The notes: generated by a model from the letters alone, not told the origin. A DNA stretch of 47,777 nucleotides from Syntrophomonas wolfei subsp. methylbutyratica (GCF_001570625.1 NZ_BBQT01000024.1:1-47777); one strand, 5' to 3'; shown: positions 31,448-40,529, numbered from the stretch's first letter. Numbers and translations are program-made.

Positions 31448-34400
31448 TTGTATCTAAAACGACTGGATATAAAGGGTTTCAAGTCTTTTGCTGATAATAC
31501 CGAGCTGCAACTGAACCCGGGCTTGAATATTGTGGTTGGCCCCAATGGCTGCGGGAAGAGTAATATTGTTGATGCTATACGCTGGGTTTTGGGAGAGACC
31601 AGCATCCGCCAGCTGCGAGGACAAAAGAATGAAGATGTTATATTCAACGGCAGCGATAAGAAAAAGGCCCTGGGCATGGCTTTAGTAGAATTGCTCATTG
31701 ATAATAGTGACCATTGCCTGCCTTTGGATTTTAGCGAAATCACCCTGGGACGCAAGGTGCATCGTTCCGGTGAAAGCGAGTTTTACTTGAACAAGTCACG
31801 GGTACGCTTAAAGGATATTTCCGAGCTTCTCAGCGGAAGCGGAGTGGGTAAGAAGGGTTATGCGATAATTAGCCAGGGGGAACTGGAAGAGGTTTTAAAC
31901 GGGCAAGCCCTGGACCGCAGGCTGATGCTGGAGGAAGCGGCCGGGGTGATAAAATATCGCCAGCAAAGGGATGAGGTCAAAAAACGCATACTTAATAGCA
32001 GCAATGACCTCTTGCGCCTGGGTGATATATTGGAGGAACTGGGTTTACGCCGGCAGGAACTGTTTAAAAAAGCGGAGAAGGCCCGGCTTTATATGGCTTT
32101 AAATAGCGAATGCCAGGAGCTGGAAAAATCGGTTCTGGGTTTTGAATTGGCCCGGACGGAAAAGGATTGGCAGCAAAAGACTGGCGACCTTATTAAAAAG
32201 CAGGATGAGATAAAGGCTCAGGCTGCTCAAGTGGCGCTGCTGGAAGCCAAACTGCGGGAAGAGGAGGAAGGCCTCGCCCGGCAGCAGCTTTCCCTGGGTG
32301 AGCTGGGGGAGCAGCGCCACCTGCTGGAATCCCGGCTGAATCTGCTTCAGGGAGAAATCAGGCTGGGGGAAGAGAGAATCAAGAATAATAATAAACGGAT
32401 AGATGATGCTGTCACAGATGAAAAAAAGCAGCTGATTTTGCTGGATAATATTCAAAGGGATTTGCATCTTTGTTCCCGGGATTATGATAAAGAACAGCAG
32501 AATATGGCCCAAAGGGTGGCGGAATATAACGAACTGGAACACGAAGTCCAGGAATTGGAAAGTATTATAGCGGGATTTAAAGGTGATTTTGATAAAAAAA
32601 AGGCTCTGGTTTTTGATAAAATGAAGCAGGAGAGCCAGCATAAAAATGAGCTGGCTGAAAAAGCGGAGCTGCTGGGCCAGGCCAGGGAGAAAAAGGAAAG
32701 GCTGAAGATACATATTGAAGAGCTGGCGGCTAAACTGCTAAAAGGCCGAAAAGGCCATCTGCAATGCGAAGAGGAAATACGGGCGCTGCAAGCGGAAATC
32801 GGCCAAAAGCAGTCTTTTATTGAGGAGTTGAGCCGGGAAAAAGATGAGCTGGCTGAAGTTTTGCAAAACCTCAATAATAGTTGCCGGGAACTCAACCAGC
32901 GTTCTATAGAGATCAATAATCAGCTTTTGGCTATAAAAGACCTGCAGAGGAATCTAACCGGCTATTCCCCGGCGGTGAAGTCTATTATAAAGCAGGCCCG
33001 AAGCGGAAGACTAAAAGGAATTATGGGTGTGCTCGGGGAAATATTGGAGGTACCTGCGGGTATGGAACTGGCCATTGATGTGGCGGCGGGAAATGGCTTG
33101 CAGAATATAGTGGTGGCCAGTGAGAAAGAGGTGCGGGAAGCGATTGACTATCTCAAAGTTCAGGAACTGGGGAGGGCTACCTTTTTACCCCTGGATGTAT
33201 TGAAGGTTAAGCCTTTGCCCGGGTCAGTCGTGGAGAAAATCCTGGTTCAGGATGGGGTTTTGGGTTTGGCTTCCCGCCTGGTTCACTATGATAATAAATT
33301 TGCCAAGGCGGTGGAATATCTTCTGGGGCGGGTTCTGCTGGTAGAAGATCTGACCCGGGGCATCCGTATTTTTAGAGAATCATCTTTGCCTTGCCGTATC
33401 GTTAGCTTGGACGGGGAACTAATAAATGTGAGCGGCGCCATAACCGGGGGCAAGAAAGCGTCTCCGACGCAAACCCCGTTGCAGCGCCGGGCCGAGGAGA
33501 AGAAGCTTTTGCGGTGGCAGCAGGAAAATGAGCAAGCGCGGGAAGATAAGCGCAGAGAGCAAAAGCAGGTAGAATCCCGCTGGCAAGAGTTGGAGCAGGT
33601 TATTTCCCGGGCCCGCAACGATTTGCTGGAAAGCCAGTTCCGTTGTGATATGATGATGAAGCAGAAAGAGGATTTAGCTCTTGAATTGCTGGAGGATGAA
33701 AGGGAGCGGGATGGCTATTTGGAACAGCTTACCCGGTTGGATGGGGAAGTAGCAGAAAACGAAAGAGAAACCAGCCTGCTTCATCGAAAGCTGGGGGATA
33801 TAGAGCAGGAAAACCAGAAGCTTATGATAGATTTGGAGAATTTCAAAGATAAGATGGAAGTAAAGAGGCGTGATTACGAAGTTTTTCAGGAACGCTTGCT
33901 TTCGTATAGAAAGCAATTGGATATGAAGGGGCGAGAACTGGAAAACATAAAGAAAAACCTCTCTCAATTTAAAGAGCTAAGGGCTTCTTACCGGCAATCC
34001 CTGGATGATTCCCGCCAATTAATGCAGTCTTTGCAGCTGGAAATTGGGCGGGAAGAAAGCCGGATGGAGCAGTTTAAGAAAGAGCTCGAAAATAAGACGG
34101 AGGATCTGGCCCGCCTGTCAGCGGAGAGCAGGGAAATGCAGGAGAAGGAAAAAGGGAACTGGGCGTTGATAGAAAAATACCGCCAGGAGATAATTCCTGC
34201 CCGGGAAAGCCTGGCCCGTTTGGAAACTGGAGCCAGAAATCTGGAAGTAGCCACCGCCCGCCTGGAAGTGGAGCTGGAAGGACTTAAAAACCGCTGGAGG
34301 GAAAAATTTGCTGCCGAGGCAGGTTTACTGGCGGAGGAACCCTTGACCCCGGGTGAAATAAGAGAAGCCAGGAAAAGAATTGCTATACTGCAACAGCAAT

Positions 34401-35023
34401 TAGAAGCAATCGCTTCAGTAGATATTGATTCCATCCGGGAATATGAGGAAACCAGCGGGCGCTACGATTTCATCAAACAACAGTATGATGATTTGTCTTC
34501 GGCCCGCGATTCTCTGGACGAGCTCTTGCAAAAAACGGAAAAGCTGATGTTGCAGGACTTTTCCCGCTTCCTGCTTCTGGCCAATGAGAGCTTTAAGAAT
34601 ACCTTCAGCGAGATATTTGGTGGAGGCGAGGCTAGCTTGCGGATTGAAGCTGAGGTGGAACGCCTGGAGGCGGGGGTTGATATCGAGGTAAAGATGCCGG
34701 GTAAAAGGAGCCAGTCCTTAAATCTCTTATCGGGCGGGGAAAGAGCTCTGACCTGTATAGCTTTCATTTTTTCTTTACTAAGACTCCGGCCGGTTCCATT
34801 TTGTGTGCTGGATGAAATTGATGCCTCGCTGGATGAGGTTAATCTCCAGCGTTTTTCTGGATTTATCACGGCTATGTCCCGGAATCTTCAGTTTATTGTG
34901 ATTACGCACCGCCAGGCAACTATCGAATCAGGTGAGAACATTTACGGTATAACGATGCCGGAAGAAGGGGTTTCGGCGGTTTTAACCCTGAATGTTTTTG
35001 AAGCGGAAAGCCTGGCTGGATAA
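31448..35023 (+). CDS. smc: Chromosome partition protein SMC
   Basis: A 1191-residue condensin ATPase. The N-terminal head carries GLNIVVGPNGCGKSNIVDAI (Walker A). A coiled coil runs from about 165 to 500, a hinge from about 510 to 670 (MGVLGEILEVPAGMELAIDV), and a returning coil to about 1030. The C-terminal head has the signature LLSGGERALTCIAF, Walker B VPFCVLDEIDASLDEVN and the D-loop. The length is typical of bacterial SMC. TTG start at 31448 after GGAGGAGG. It organises and segregates the chromosome with ScpA and ScpB, which are not in this window. Next to ftsY, as in most Firmicutes. Confidence 0.97.
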   Translation: MYLKRLDIKGFKSFADNTELQLNPGLNIVVGPNGCGKSNIVDAIRWVLGETSIRQLRGQKNEDVIFNGSDKKKALGMALVELLIDNSDHCLPLDFSEITLGRKVHRSGESEFYLNKSRVRLKDISELLSGSGVGKKGYAIISQGELEEVLNGQALDRRLMLEEAAGVIKYRQQRDEVKKRILNSSNDLLRLGDILEELGLRRQELFKKAEKARLYMALNSECQELEKSVLGFELARTEKDWQQKTGDLIKKQDEIKAQAAQVALLEAKLREEEEGLARQQLSLGELGEQRHLLESRLNLLQGEIRLGEERIKNNNKRIDDAVTDEKKQLILLDNIQRDLHLCSRDYDKEQQNMAQRVAEYNELEHEVQELESIIAGFKGDFDKKKALVFDKMKQESQHKNELAEKAELLGQAREKKERLKIHIEELAAKLLKGRKGHLQCEEEIRALQAEIGQKQSFIEELSREKDELAEVLQNLNNSCRELNQRSIEINNQLLAIKDLQRNLTGYSPAVKSIIKQARSGRLKGIMGVLGEILEVPAGMELAIDVAAGNGLQNIVVASEKEVREAIDYLKVQELGRATFLPLDVLKVKPLPGSVVEKILVQDGVLGLASRLVHYDNKFAKAVEYLLGRVLLVEDLTRGIRIFRESSLPCRIVSLDGELINVSGAITGGKKASPTQTPLQRRAEEKKLLRWQQENEQAREDKRREQKQVESRWQELEQVISRARNDLLESQFRCDMMMKQKEDLALELLEDERERDGYLEQLTRLDGEVAENERETSLLHRKLGDIEQENQKLMIDLENFKDKMEVKRRDYEVFQERLLSYRKQLDMKGRELENIKKNLSQFKELRASYRQSLDDSRQLMQSLQLEIGREESRMEQFKKELENKTEDLARLSAESREMQEKEKGNWALIEKYRQEIIPARESLARLETGARNLEVATARLEVELEGLKNRWREKFAAEAGLLAEEPLTPGEIREARKRIAILQQQLEAIASVDIDSIREYEETSGRYDFIKQQYDDLSSARDSLDELLQKTEKLMLQDFSRFLLLANESFKNTFSEIFGGGEASLRIEAEVERLEAGVDIEVKMPGKRSQSLNLLSGGERALTCIAFIFSLLRLRPVPFCVLDEIDASLDEVNLQRFSGFITAMSRNLQFIVITHRQATIESGENIYGITMPEEGVSAVLTLNVFEAESLAG

Positions 35024-35049
35024 AATATTTACGGGGTGGGATAAGGAAA

Positions 35050-36303
35050 TTGGCATTTTTCGATCGTTTTAAATTTAAGAAAAAGGACAAGGAAAATGAA
35101 GAGATTCCATGGGAAAAGGAAGCAGAGCCAGGAGAGGAGAGCCCGGAAGAAGAACCCCGAGAAACACTAGGCGCGGAGGAAAATGGAAGCGAGGAAGCCG
35201 CTTCTCCTTCTTTAGCTGGAGAGAATGGCCATAGCAGTATTTTTGACCGTTTTAAGACTAAAAAGGAGAATGGCCGGGCCGAGGAAAAGGAGCAGGCTCA
35301 GCCTGCCGATGATGTTGAAGCTGTTGAGCGGGAAGAGGATGCGTATGAAAAGGAGGTCAACGGAAAGAAGACTAAGTGGGGATTTTTGGACAAACTCAAA
35401 AAAGGTTTGAGTAAGACCAGGGAAAATACCATTGGTAAAATCGAAGCTCTGGTGAAAAGCTCCAAAAAGCTGGATGATGACTTCTGGGAGGAATTGGAGG
35501 AAATCCTTATACAGGCCGATGTCGGTGTAAATACCACGATTGAATTGGTAGATAATATTAAGAAGGCAGCCAAAAAGCAAAAGATGCACGATTCTTCTGA
35601 AGTTTTGGAACTTATAAAGGATGAAATAAGAAAGCTTTTGGAATATAACAATGTACCGTTAAACATCCCCCAGGGGGAATTAGCGGTTATTCTGGTGGTG
35701 GGAGTTAACGGAGCCGGTAAAACTACTTCCATAGCCAAGCTGGCTTACCGTTTCCATGAAGAAGGCAAAAAAGTATTGCTGGGGGCTGCGGATACTTTCC
35801 GAGCGGCCGCTATCGATCAGCTTAATATCTGGGCTGACCGGGTGGGTGTGGAAATAATCAAACACCAGGAGGGTTCTGATCCCGGGGCGGTGGTTTTTGA
35901 TGCCATACATGCGTCCCGGGCCCGTCATGCGGATATATTGATCATTGATACGGCCGGCCGGCTCCAAAATAAAGCCAATCTTATGAAAGAAATAAGCAAG
36001 ATAAAGAATATAATTCAAAGAGAAATACCGGAAGCTCCTCATGAGGTTTTGCTGGTACTTGATGCTACCACAGGACAGAATGCTATCAGCCAGGCAAAAA
36101 TATTTGAGGAAGCTACCGGTGTCACCGGGCTTATCTTGAGCAAACTGGATGGAACGGCCAAAGGCGGAATTATTCTGGCGGTGGAAAAGGAGCTTAAGAT
36201 ACCGGTTAAATTGGTGGGTATCGGCGAGGGTTTGGAAGATTTGCGCGACTTTTCTCCCCAAATATTTACCGAGGCCCTTTTTGCCTGCAATGGAGGGGAT
36301 TAG
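35050..36303 (+). CDS. ftsY: Signal recognition particle receptor FtsY
   Basis: A 417-residue SRP-receptor GTPase that docks ribosome-nascent chains at the membrane. Residues about 1-110 are a strongly acidic/charged A domain (EEPRETLGAEENGSEEAASP), the N domain follows, then the G domain. The G-domain motifs are GVNGAGKTTSIAKLA (G1), DTFRAAAIDQL (G2), DTAGRLQNKANLMKEI (G3) and SKLDGTAKGG (G4). TTG start at 35050. The family normally ends near FTEALF; here ACNGGD follows, and the stop codon lies at the edge of a MITE-like repeat, so the last residues may derive from that insertion. Confidence 0.95.
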   Translation: MAFFDRFKFKKKDKENEEIPWEKEAEPGEESPEEEPRETLGAEENGSEEAASPSLAGENGHSSIFDRFKTKKENGRAEEKEQAQPADDVEAVEREEDAYEKEVNGKKTKWGFLDKLKKGLSKTRENTIGKIEALVKSSKKLDDDFWEELEEILIQADVGVNTTIELVDNIKKAAKKQKMHDSSEVLELIKDEIRKLLEYNNVPLNIPQGELAVILVVGVNGAGKTTSIAKLAYRFHEEGKKVLLGAADTFRAAAIDQLNIWADRVGVEIIKHQEGSDPGAVVFDAIHASRARHADILIIDTAGRLQNKANLMKEISKIKNIIQREIPEAPHEVLLVLDATTGQNAISQAKIFEEATGVTGLILSKLDGTAKGGIILAVEKELKIPVKLVGIGEGLEDLRDFSPQIFTEALFACNGGD

Positions 36304-36409
36304 GAGACTTTGTTAATGCATAGAAAGGTTGCATAAATATACCGCTGACGCTCGCTTTGTATATTTATGCAACCCTGGTGCGTCAAATGTGGTTTTATAG
36401 TGGGGTCCA
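36298..36409 (+). mobile_element. MITE-like repeat family 1, copy B (internally deleted)
   Basis: GGTTGCATAAATATA (36327-36341) and TATATTTATGCAACC (36360-36374) form a perfect 15-bp-arm hairpin joined only by the outer bases of the family core (CCGCTGACGCTCGCTTTG). Similarity to copy C continues to the right (TGCGTCAAATG, TTTTATAGTGGGGTCC) and faintly to the left, so the outer ends are kept and the roughly 170-bp interior is lost. A fragment ATATACCGCTCGCAGT recurs at 36410-36425. The left edge is uncertain and may include the ftsY stop. Confidence 0.65.
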
Positions 36410-36453
36410 ATATACCGCTCGCAGTTCTATACAATATAAAGGAGGAACTATAT

Positions 36454-37245
36454 TTGTTAAAAACGGCAATAATCGGAGGTACGGGTGTCTATGACCCCTG
36501 CTTGTTGGAAGATGTGAGGGAGATGGTTGAAACAACTCCTTATGGAAGTGTAAGAGTTTCGCTAGGGAAATATGCCGGGATGGAAGTGGCCTTTATCCCC
36601 CGGCATGGCCTGGAGCATAGCATTCCACCCCATTTAATAAATTACCGCGCCAATATCAAGGCTTTACAACAACTGGGAATTAAGAATATTCTGGCGACAG
36701 CCGCCGTAGGCTCATTGCATTTTGAATTTAAACCAGGGCAGTTTGTCCTGGCCGACCAGTTCCTGGACTTTACTAAAAGCCGCCGAAACACTTTCTATGA
36801 AGGTGGGGAAGCGGGGGTGGTTCACTGTGATATGACCGTTCCTTACTGTCCCGAGTTGCGTGAGGCTCTGGTAAAGGCCGGCAAGGAACTGGGGATTCAG
36901 GTCCAAAATGGGGGCACCTATGTCTGCACCGAGGGACCGCGTTTTGAAACCGCGGCGGAGATTATGATGTTTAAACAACTGGGGGGACAGCTGGTGGGTA
37001 TGACCAGTGTCCCTGAGGTTTGCCTGGCCCGAGAGCTGGGCATTTGCTATGCCACTTTGGCCATAGTGACTAATTTTGCAGCCGGGATAACGACGGGTAT
37101 ATTGACCCATAGCGAGGTTCTGGAGTTGATGAAAAGAAATATTGAGCTGGCCAGAAGCCTCATGATGAGCAGCCTCAAGTATATTGGTGAGGAGAAGAGC
37201 TGTAACTGCGGGAAGATACTTGATGAACCCGGGGCTATAAAATGA
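36454..37245 (+). CDS. mtnP: Methylthioadenosine/methylthioinosine phosphorylase (MtnP family)
   Basis: A 263-residue PNP-fold phosphorylase. Motifs: AIIGGTGVYD, FIPRHGLEHSIPPHLINYRAN (phosphate and sugar sites) and TEGPRFETAAEI. The purine-recognition loop reads IVTNFAAG with N207, whereas typical MTA phosphorylases have D-Y-D there and 6-oxopurine enzymes such as Pseudomonas methylthioinosine phosphorylase have N. With a deaminase gene (39178) in the same cluster, the substrate may be methylthioinosine, giving hypoxanthine and methylthioribose-1-phosphate. TTG start at 36454 after AAAGGAGGAACTATA; a longer frame from 36367 runs into repeat copy B. Overlaps mtnA by 4 nt. Confidence 0.88.
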   Translation: MLKTAIIGGTGVYDPCLLEDVREMVETTPYGSVRVSLGKYAGMEVAFIPRHGLEHSIPPHLINYRANIKALQQLGIKNILATAAVGSLHFEFKPGQFVLADQFLDFTKSRRNTFYEGGEAGVVHCDMTVPYCPELREALVKAGKELGIQVQNGGTYVCTEGPRFETAAEIMMFKQLGGQLVGMTSVPEVCLARELGICYATLAIVTNFAAGITTGILTHSEVLELMKRNIELARSLMMSSLKYIGEEKSCNCGKILDEPGAIK

Positions 37246-38282
37246 TTAGAAATCTTTATTGTGAGGACCAGGCTTTGATGGTTCTTAATCAGAATTGCCT
37301 GCCGGAAGAGCTGGTATATGAAAAATGTGAGAGCCCGGAAGAAGTGGTTGCGGCCATAAAGGGATTGAAAGTACGGGGGGCGCCTCTTATTGGTGTTACG
37401 GCCGCTTTTGGCCTGGCTATGGCCTTTTCGAGCTATTCCGGAACCGGAAAATTAAGGGATGCATATTTTTCCCGGATGAAGGAACTTTTCGCTGCGGCCC
37501 GCCCTACCGCGGTCAATCTTTTCTGGGCTTTGGAGAGGATGGAAAGGGTTTATCGGGAGAATCGCCATCTGTCGCCAGGGGAACTGGCCAGCTGTTTGCG
37601 TCAGGAAGCCCAAAATCTTTATGAAGAGGATATACGGGTCAATGAGGCCATCGGGGAGCAGGGGCAGGAATTGCTCGGCGAAGGCTCCAGGGTTATGACC
37701 ATCTGCAATGCCGGGGCTCTGGCTACCTGCGGCTATGGTACCGCTCTGGGGGTTATCCGCTCGGCCGCCCGGAGAAATAAGATTGAGATGGTTTGGGCCT
37801 GTGAAACCAGGCCGGTACTGCAAGGGAGCCGTTTAACCGTTTGGGAGCTCTGGCAGGATAAGATTCCGGTTACTCTGCTTACTGATAATATGGCAGGTTA
37901 TACCATGAGCCTGGGAAAGGTGGATGCAGTAATAACCGGGGCCGACCGTATCGCCGCCAATGGCGATACCGCCAATAAAATCGGCACCTACTCCCTGGCG
38001 GTACTGGCGAAGTACCACGGCATTCCTTTTTATGTGGCGGCTCCTCTGTCCACCTTTGATTGGAACATTGAGCAAGGGGGCGAAATACCCATTGAAGAAC
38101 GCAGTGCGGAAGAGGTAAGAACTATTAAAGGAAGCTGCCTGACGGTACCGGCAGTGAATGTATTCAATCCGGCTTTTGATATCACCCCTGAACATTTGAT
38201 TACGGCTATCATTTGCGAAAAGGGAATTATACGGCCTCCCTTTGGCGCTGCCATTAAAATATGGGGAAGAGAGGATGAATAG
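37242..38282 (+). CDS. mtnA: 5-Methylthioribose-1-phosphate isomerase
   Basis: A 346-residue enzyme of the eIF2B-alpha-like family, converting methylthioribose-1-phosphate to methylthioribulose-1-phosphate. Motifs: LKVRGAPLIGVTAAFGLAMA near 45-64, MTICNAGALATCGYGTALGVI, CETRPVLQGSRLTVWEL and the catalytic GADRIAANGDTANKIGTYSLA with conserved aspartate. Standard length. ATG at 37242 inside the end of mtnP (ATGA-type 4-nt overlap); it overlaps the following aldolase gene by 8 nt. The tight packing shows that phosphorylase, isomerase and aldolase are made together. Confidence 0.95.
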   Translation: MIRNLYCEDQALMVLNQNCLPEELVYEKCESPEEVVAAIKGLKVRGAPLIGVTAAFGLAMAFSSYSGTGKLRDAYFSRMKELFAAARPTAVNLFWALERMERVYRENRHLSPGELASCLRQEAQNLYEEDIRVNEAIGEQGQELLGEGSRVMTICNAGALATCGYGTALGVIRSAARRNKIEMVWACETRPVLQGSRLTVWELWQDKIPVTLLTDNMAGYTMSLGKVDAVITGADRIAANGDTANKIGTYSLAVLAKYHGIPFYVAAPLSTFDWNIEQGGEIPIEERSAEEVRTIKGSCLTVPAVNVFNPAFDITPEHLITAIICEKGIIRPPFGAAIKIWGREDE

Positions 38283-38937
38283 ATTGCAATACCAGCAGGA
38301 AAGGAAAGAGCTTTTGCAAATTGCTCAGGAGATATTCTCCTCCGGTCTGGTAAGCGGAACCTGGGGTAATGTAAGTTTAAGGGTGTCCGGCCCGGGTCTG
38401 ATGCTTATCACCCCCAGTGGAATGGATTATAATCAGATAGAAGCGGAAGATATGGTTTTGCTTGATGGAGAAGAAAAGGTTCTGGCAGGTAAGTATAAAC
38501 CATCGGTGGAAACCCCGCTGCATCTGGGAATATATAAAAAGCGCCCGGAAATAAACGCTATTGTACATGTTCACAGCCTTTATGCCACGGCCTTTGCGGT
38601 GGCCCGGCAGAATATCCCGGTAATACTGGAAGAGGCCGCTCAGGTAATTGGGCATGAGGTCAGGGTAGCCCCCTATGCTCTTTGCGGTTCACAGCAATTG
38701 GCGGAAAATGTCCTCAAGGTCCTGGGCAAGGACAAAAGGGCGGTTTTGCTGGCCAATCACGGGCTGTTGGGTTTGGGGGGGAATTTGCCGGAGGCCTTGC
38801 GGGTTTGTTTGGTAGCCGAGCGCACGGCCCGCATTGCCATTTATTCCCGGGTACTGGGACCGTTGCATTCCCTCAGAGCTGAAGATATCTTAAGCCTGCG
38901 TCAGGCTTTTCGGAATTACGGGCAGAAGAAGGATTGA
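38275..38937 (+). CDS. Class II aldolase (fuculose-1-phosphate aldolase-like), probable methylthioribulose-1-phosphate aldolase
   Basis: A 220-residue zinc-dependent aldolase of the AraD/FucA family: GTWGNVSLRV, TPSGMDYNQIE, KPSVETPLHLGIY (catalytic glutamate), VHVHSLYATAFA (HxH zinc ligands) and ANHGLLGLGG (third zinc histidine). The start at 38275 (MNRLQYQQERK) is preferred over 38242 because it follows GGGAAGAGAGG. In the DHAP shunt an aldolase of this family splits methylthioribulose-1-phosphate (or the deoxy analogue) to DHAP and an aldehyde. The alternative is the dehydratase MtnB, from the same superfamily, but the later methionine-salvage genes mtnW, mtnX and mtnD are not in the window. 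Confidence 0.82.
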   Translation: MNRLQYQQERKELLQIAQEIFSSGLVSGTWGNVSLRVSGPGLMLITPSGMDYNQIEAEDMVLLDGEEKVLAGKYKPSVETPLHLGIYKKRPEINAIVHVHSLYATAFAVARQNIPVILEEAAQVIGHEVRVAPYALCGSQQLAENVLKVLGKDKRAVLLANHGLLGLGGNLPEALRVCLVAERTARIAIYSRVLGPLHSLRAEDILSLRQAFRNYGQKKD

Positions 38938-38960
38938 TTAATTGGTGAGGAGTGACACGG

Positions 38961-39021
38961 ATACTAACCCACTTTTCATTGCTGGTTGTGGCTCTGGGCC
39001 ATGGGTGGTTAATAAGAAAAA
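38961..39021. repeat. Dispersed repeat family 3, copy 2
   Basis: ATACTAACCCACTTTTC...GGGCCATGGGTGGTTAATAAG, matching 30325-30388 over about 60 bp with about ten differences. It starts 23 bp after the aldolase stop. Confidence 0.75.
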
Positions 39022-39036
39022 TATGTTTTAGACGCA

Positions 39037-39165
39037 GAAGGACGAAGTTGTCAACAACCCCGTCCCCGTGACAAGGAAGGACGAAGTTGTCAACAACCCC
39101 GTCCCCGTGTCAAACGCGGGCAGAAGAAGGATTAAACGGAAGACAGAAGAAGGATTGATTAATAG
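39037..39165 (+). repeat. 39-bp tandem duplication plus duplicated aldolase 3' end
   Basis: The unit GAAGGACGAAGTTGTCAACA... occurs at 39037-39075 and 39076-39114, nearly identical. Just after it CGGGCAGAAGAAGGATT, the last codons of the aldolase gene (38919-38935), recurs at 39117-39133 and again in part at 39145-39165 (CAGAAGAAGGATTGATTAAT). Insertion or slippage appears to have copied the gene end outward. Confidence 0.75.
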
Positions 39166-39177
39166 GGGGGAATAGAA

Positions 39178-40473
39178 GTGAGGATTCTTTTAGACAATAT
39201 CAGCATTATTCCTATGAGCGAGAGCAATTCTTTCATAGAGAAAGGCTACCTGTTGATTGAAGATGCTTTTATTAAAGAGCTGGGGACGGGGAAAGCTCCG
39301 GAAGGGGTATTTGACCGTATAATCGATGGTGAAAACCAGGTGCTGCTCCCTGGTTTTATCAATGCCCACACCCATGCGGCCATGACCCTTTTGCGGGGTT
39401 ATGCGGATGACCTGCCTCTGATGGAATGGCTGGAGAATAAAATCTGGCCTCTGGAGGCGAAACTGACCCCGGAAGATATCTATTGGGGTACTATGCTGGC
39501 CATAGTAGAGATGATTAAGTCGGGTACTACCACCTTTAATGATATGTACTTCTGTATGGATGAGGTGGCGCGGGCGGTTGCATTGAGCGGAATGAGGGCA
39601 GTCTTGGCACGGGGAATGGTAGGAGTGGGACCGGAAAGCGAGCAGGCCATTGAGAACAGCCGCGAGCTCATTGGGAAATGGCAGGGCCAGGCCGATGGCA
39701 GGATTTCTTTCCGGCTGGGGCCTCATGCTCCCTATACCTGCCCTCCGGCTTACCTGGAAAGGGTTATGCAACTATCCGATGAGCTGCAAGCAGGCATACA
39801 TATTCATGTGGCGGAGACCCGGGTGGAATATGAGGATATACTGAAGCAATATGGGAAAACCCCGGTTTCTCATTTGGAATCCCTGGGGCTTTTTCAGGGA
39901 CGCCAGGTCCTGGCGGCTCATTGTGTTCACCTCAACGAGGAGGAAATCGGGATATTGCATCAGTACCAGGTAGGCGTAGCCCACAACCCGGAAAGCAACA
40001 TGAAGCTGGCCAGTGGAATAGCGCCGGTACCGCGTATGCTGGAAAGCGGCATTGCAGTGGCTTTGGGCACCGATGGAGCTTCCAGCAACAATAATATGGA
40101 CATGCTGCAGGAGATGCGCAGTTCTGCCTTTTTACATAAGGTAAATACTATGAATCCCACGGTTCTGCCGGCTTATCAGGCTTTGGAGATGGCCACGGCC
40201 AATGGAGCCATCAGCCTGGGGATGGGGAATGAGCTGGGACGATTGGAGCCGGGATACCGGGCGGATATGATTATCATGAACTTAAAGGAGGCCCACATGA
40301 TCCCTCGTTATGACCTTTTGGCCAATATCGTTTATTCCGCCCAGGCCAGCGATGTGAATAGTGTGATAATTGATGGAAAAATTGTGATGGAAAACCGGGA
40401 AATCAAGACTTTTGACGAGCAGGAAGTGCTGGCTAAAGCCCGGGAAACAGCCCGGAGATTGGTGGGGAAGTAA
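39178..40473 (+). CDS. mtaD: 5-Methylthioadenosine/S-adenosylhomocysteine deaminase
   Basis: A 431-residue amidohydrolase that deaminates MTA, SAH and often adenosine or 5'-deoxyadenosine to the inosine forms. Metal-binding HxH in FINAHTHAAMTLLRG; the remaining ligands are in HIHVAETRVEY, LAAHCVHLNEEEI and GTDGASSNNNMDMLQEM. The C-terminal beta sandwich is present. GTG start at 39178 after GGGGGG AATAGAA. It lies 240 bp after the aldolase, separated by repeats, in the same direction. Together with the N-type base loop of the phosphorylase it suggests deamination precedes phosphorolysis. Confidence 0.94.
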   Translation: MRILLDNISIIPMSESNSFIEKGYLLIEDAFIKELGTGKAPEGVFDRIIDGENQVLLPGFINAHTHAAMTLLRGYADDLPLMEWLENKIWPLEAKLTPEDIYWGTMLAIVEMIKSGTTTFNDMYFCMDEVARAVALSGMRAVLARGMVGVGPESEQAIENSRELIGKWQGQADGRISFRLGPHAPYTCPPAYLERVMQLSDELQAGIHIHVAETRVEYEDILKQYGKTPVSHLESLGLFQGRQVLAAHCVHLNEEEIGILHQYQVGVAHNPESNMKLASGIAPVPRMLESGIAVALGTDGASSNNNMDMLQEMRSSAFLHKVNTMNPTVLPAYQALEMATANGAISLGMGNELGRLEPGYRADMIIMNLKEAHMIPRYDLLANIVYSAQASDVNSVIIDGKIVMENREIKTFDEQEVLAKARETARRLVGK

Positions 40474-40509
40474 CGGAATAAGTCCGGGGAATGCCCCTGG
40501 ATTATTCCG
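40474..40509 (+). terminator. Imperfect hairpin between mtaD and mobB
   Basis: CGGAATAAGTCCGGGG (40474-40489) faces CCCCTGGATTATTCCG (40494-40509), with three mismatches. It starts right at the mtaD stop and ends next to the mobB ribosome-binding site, so it could end one transcript or modulate mobB translation. No T tract. Confidence 0.5.
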
Positions 40510-40529
40510 TGAAAGGAATGCTTATAAAA

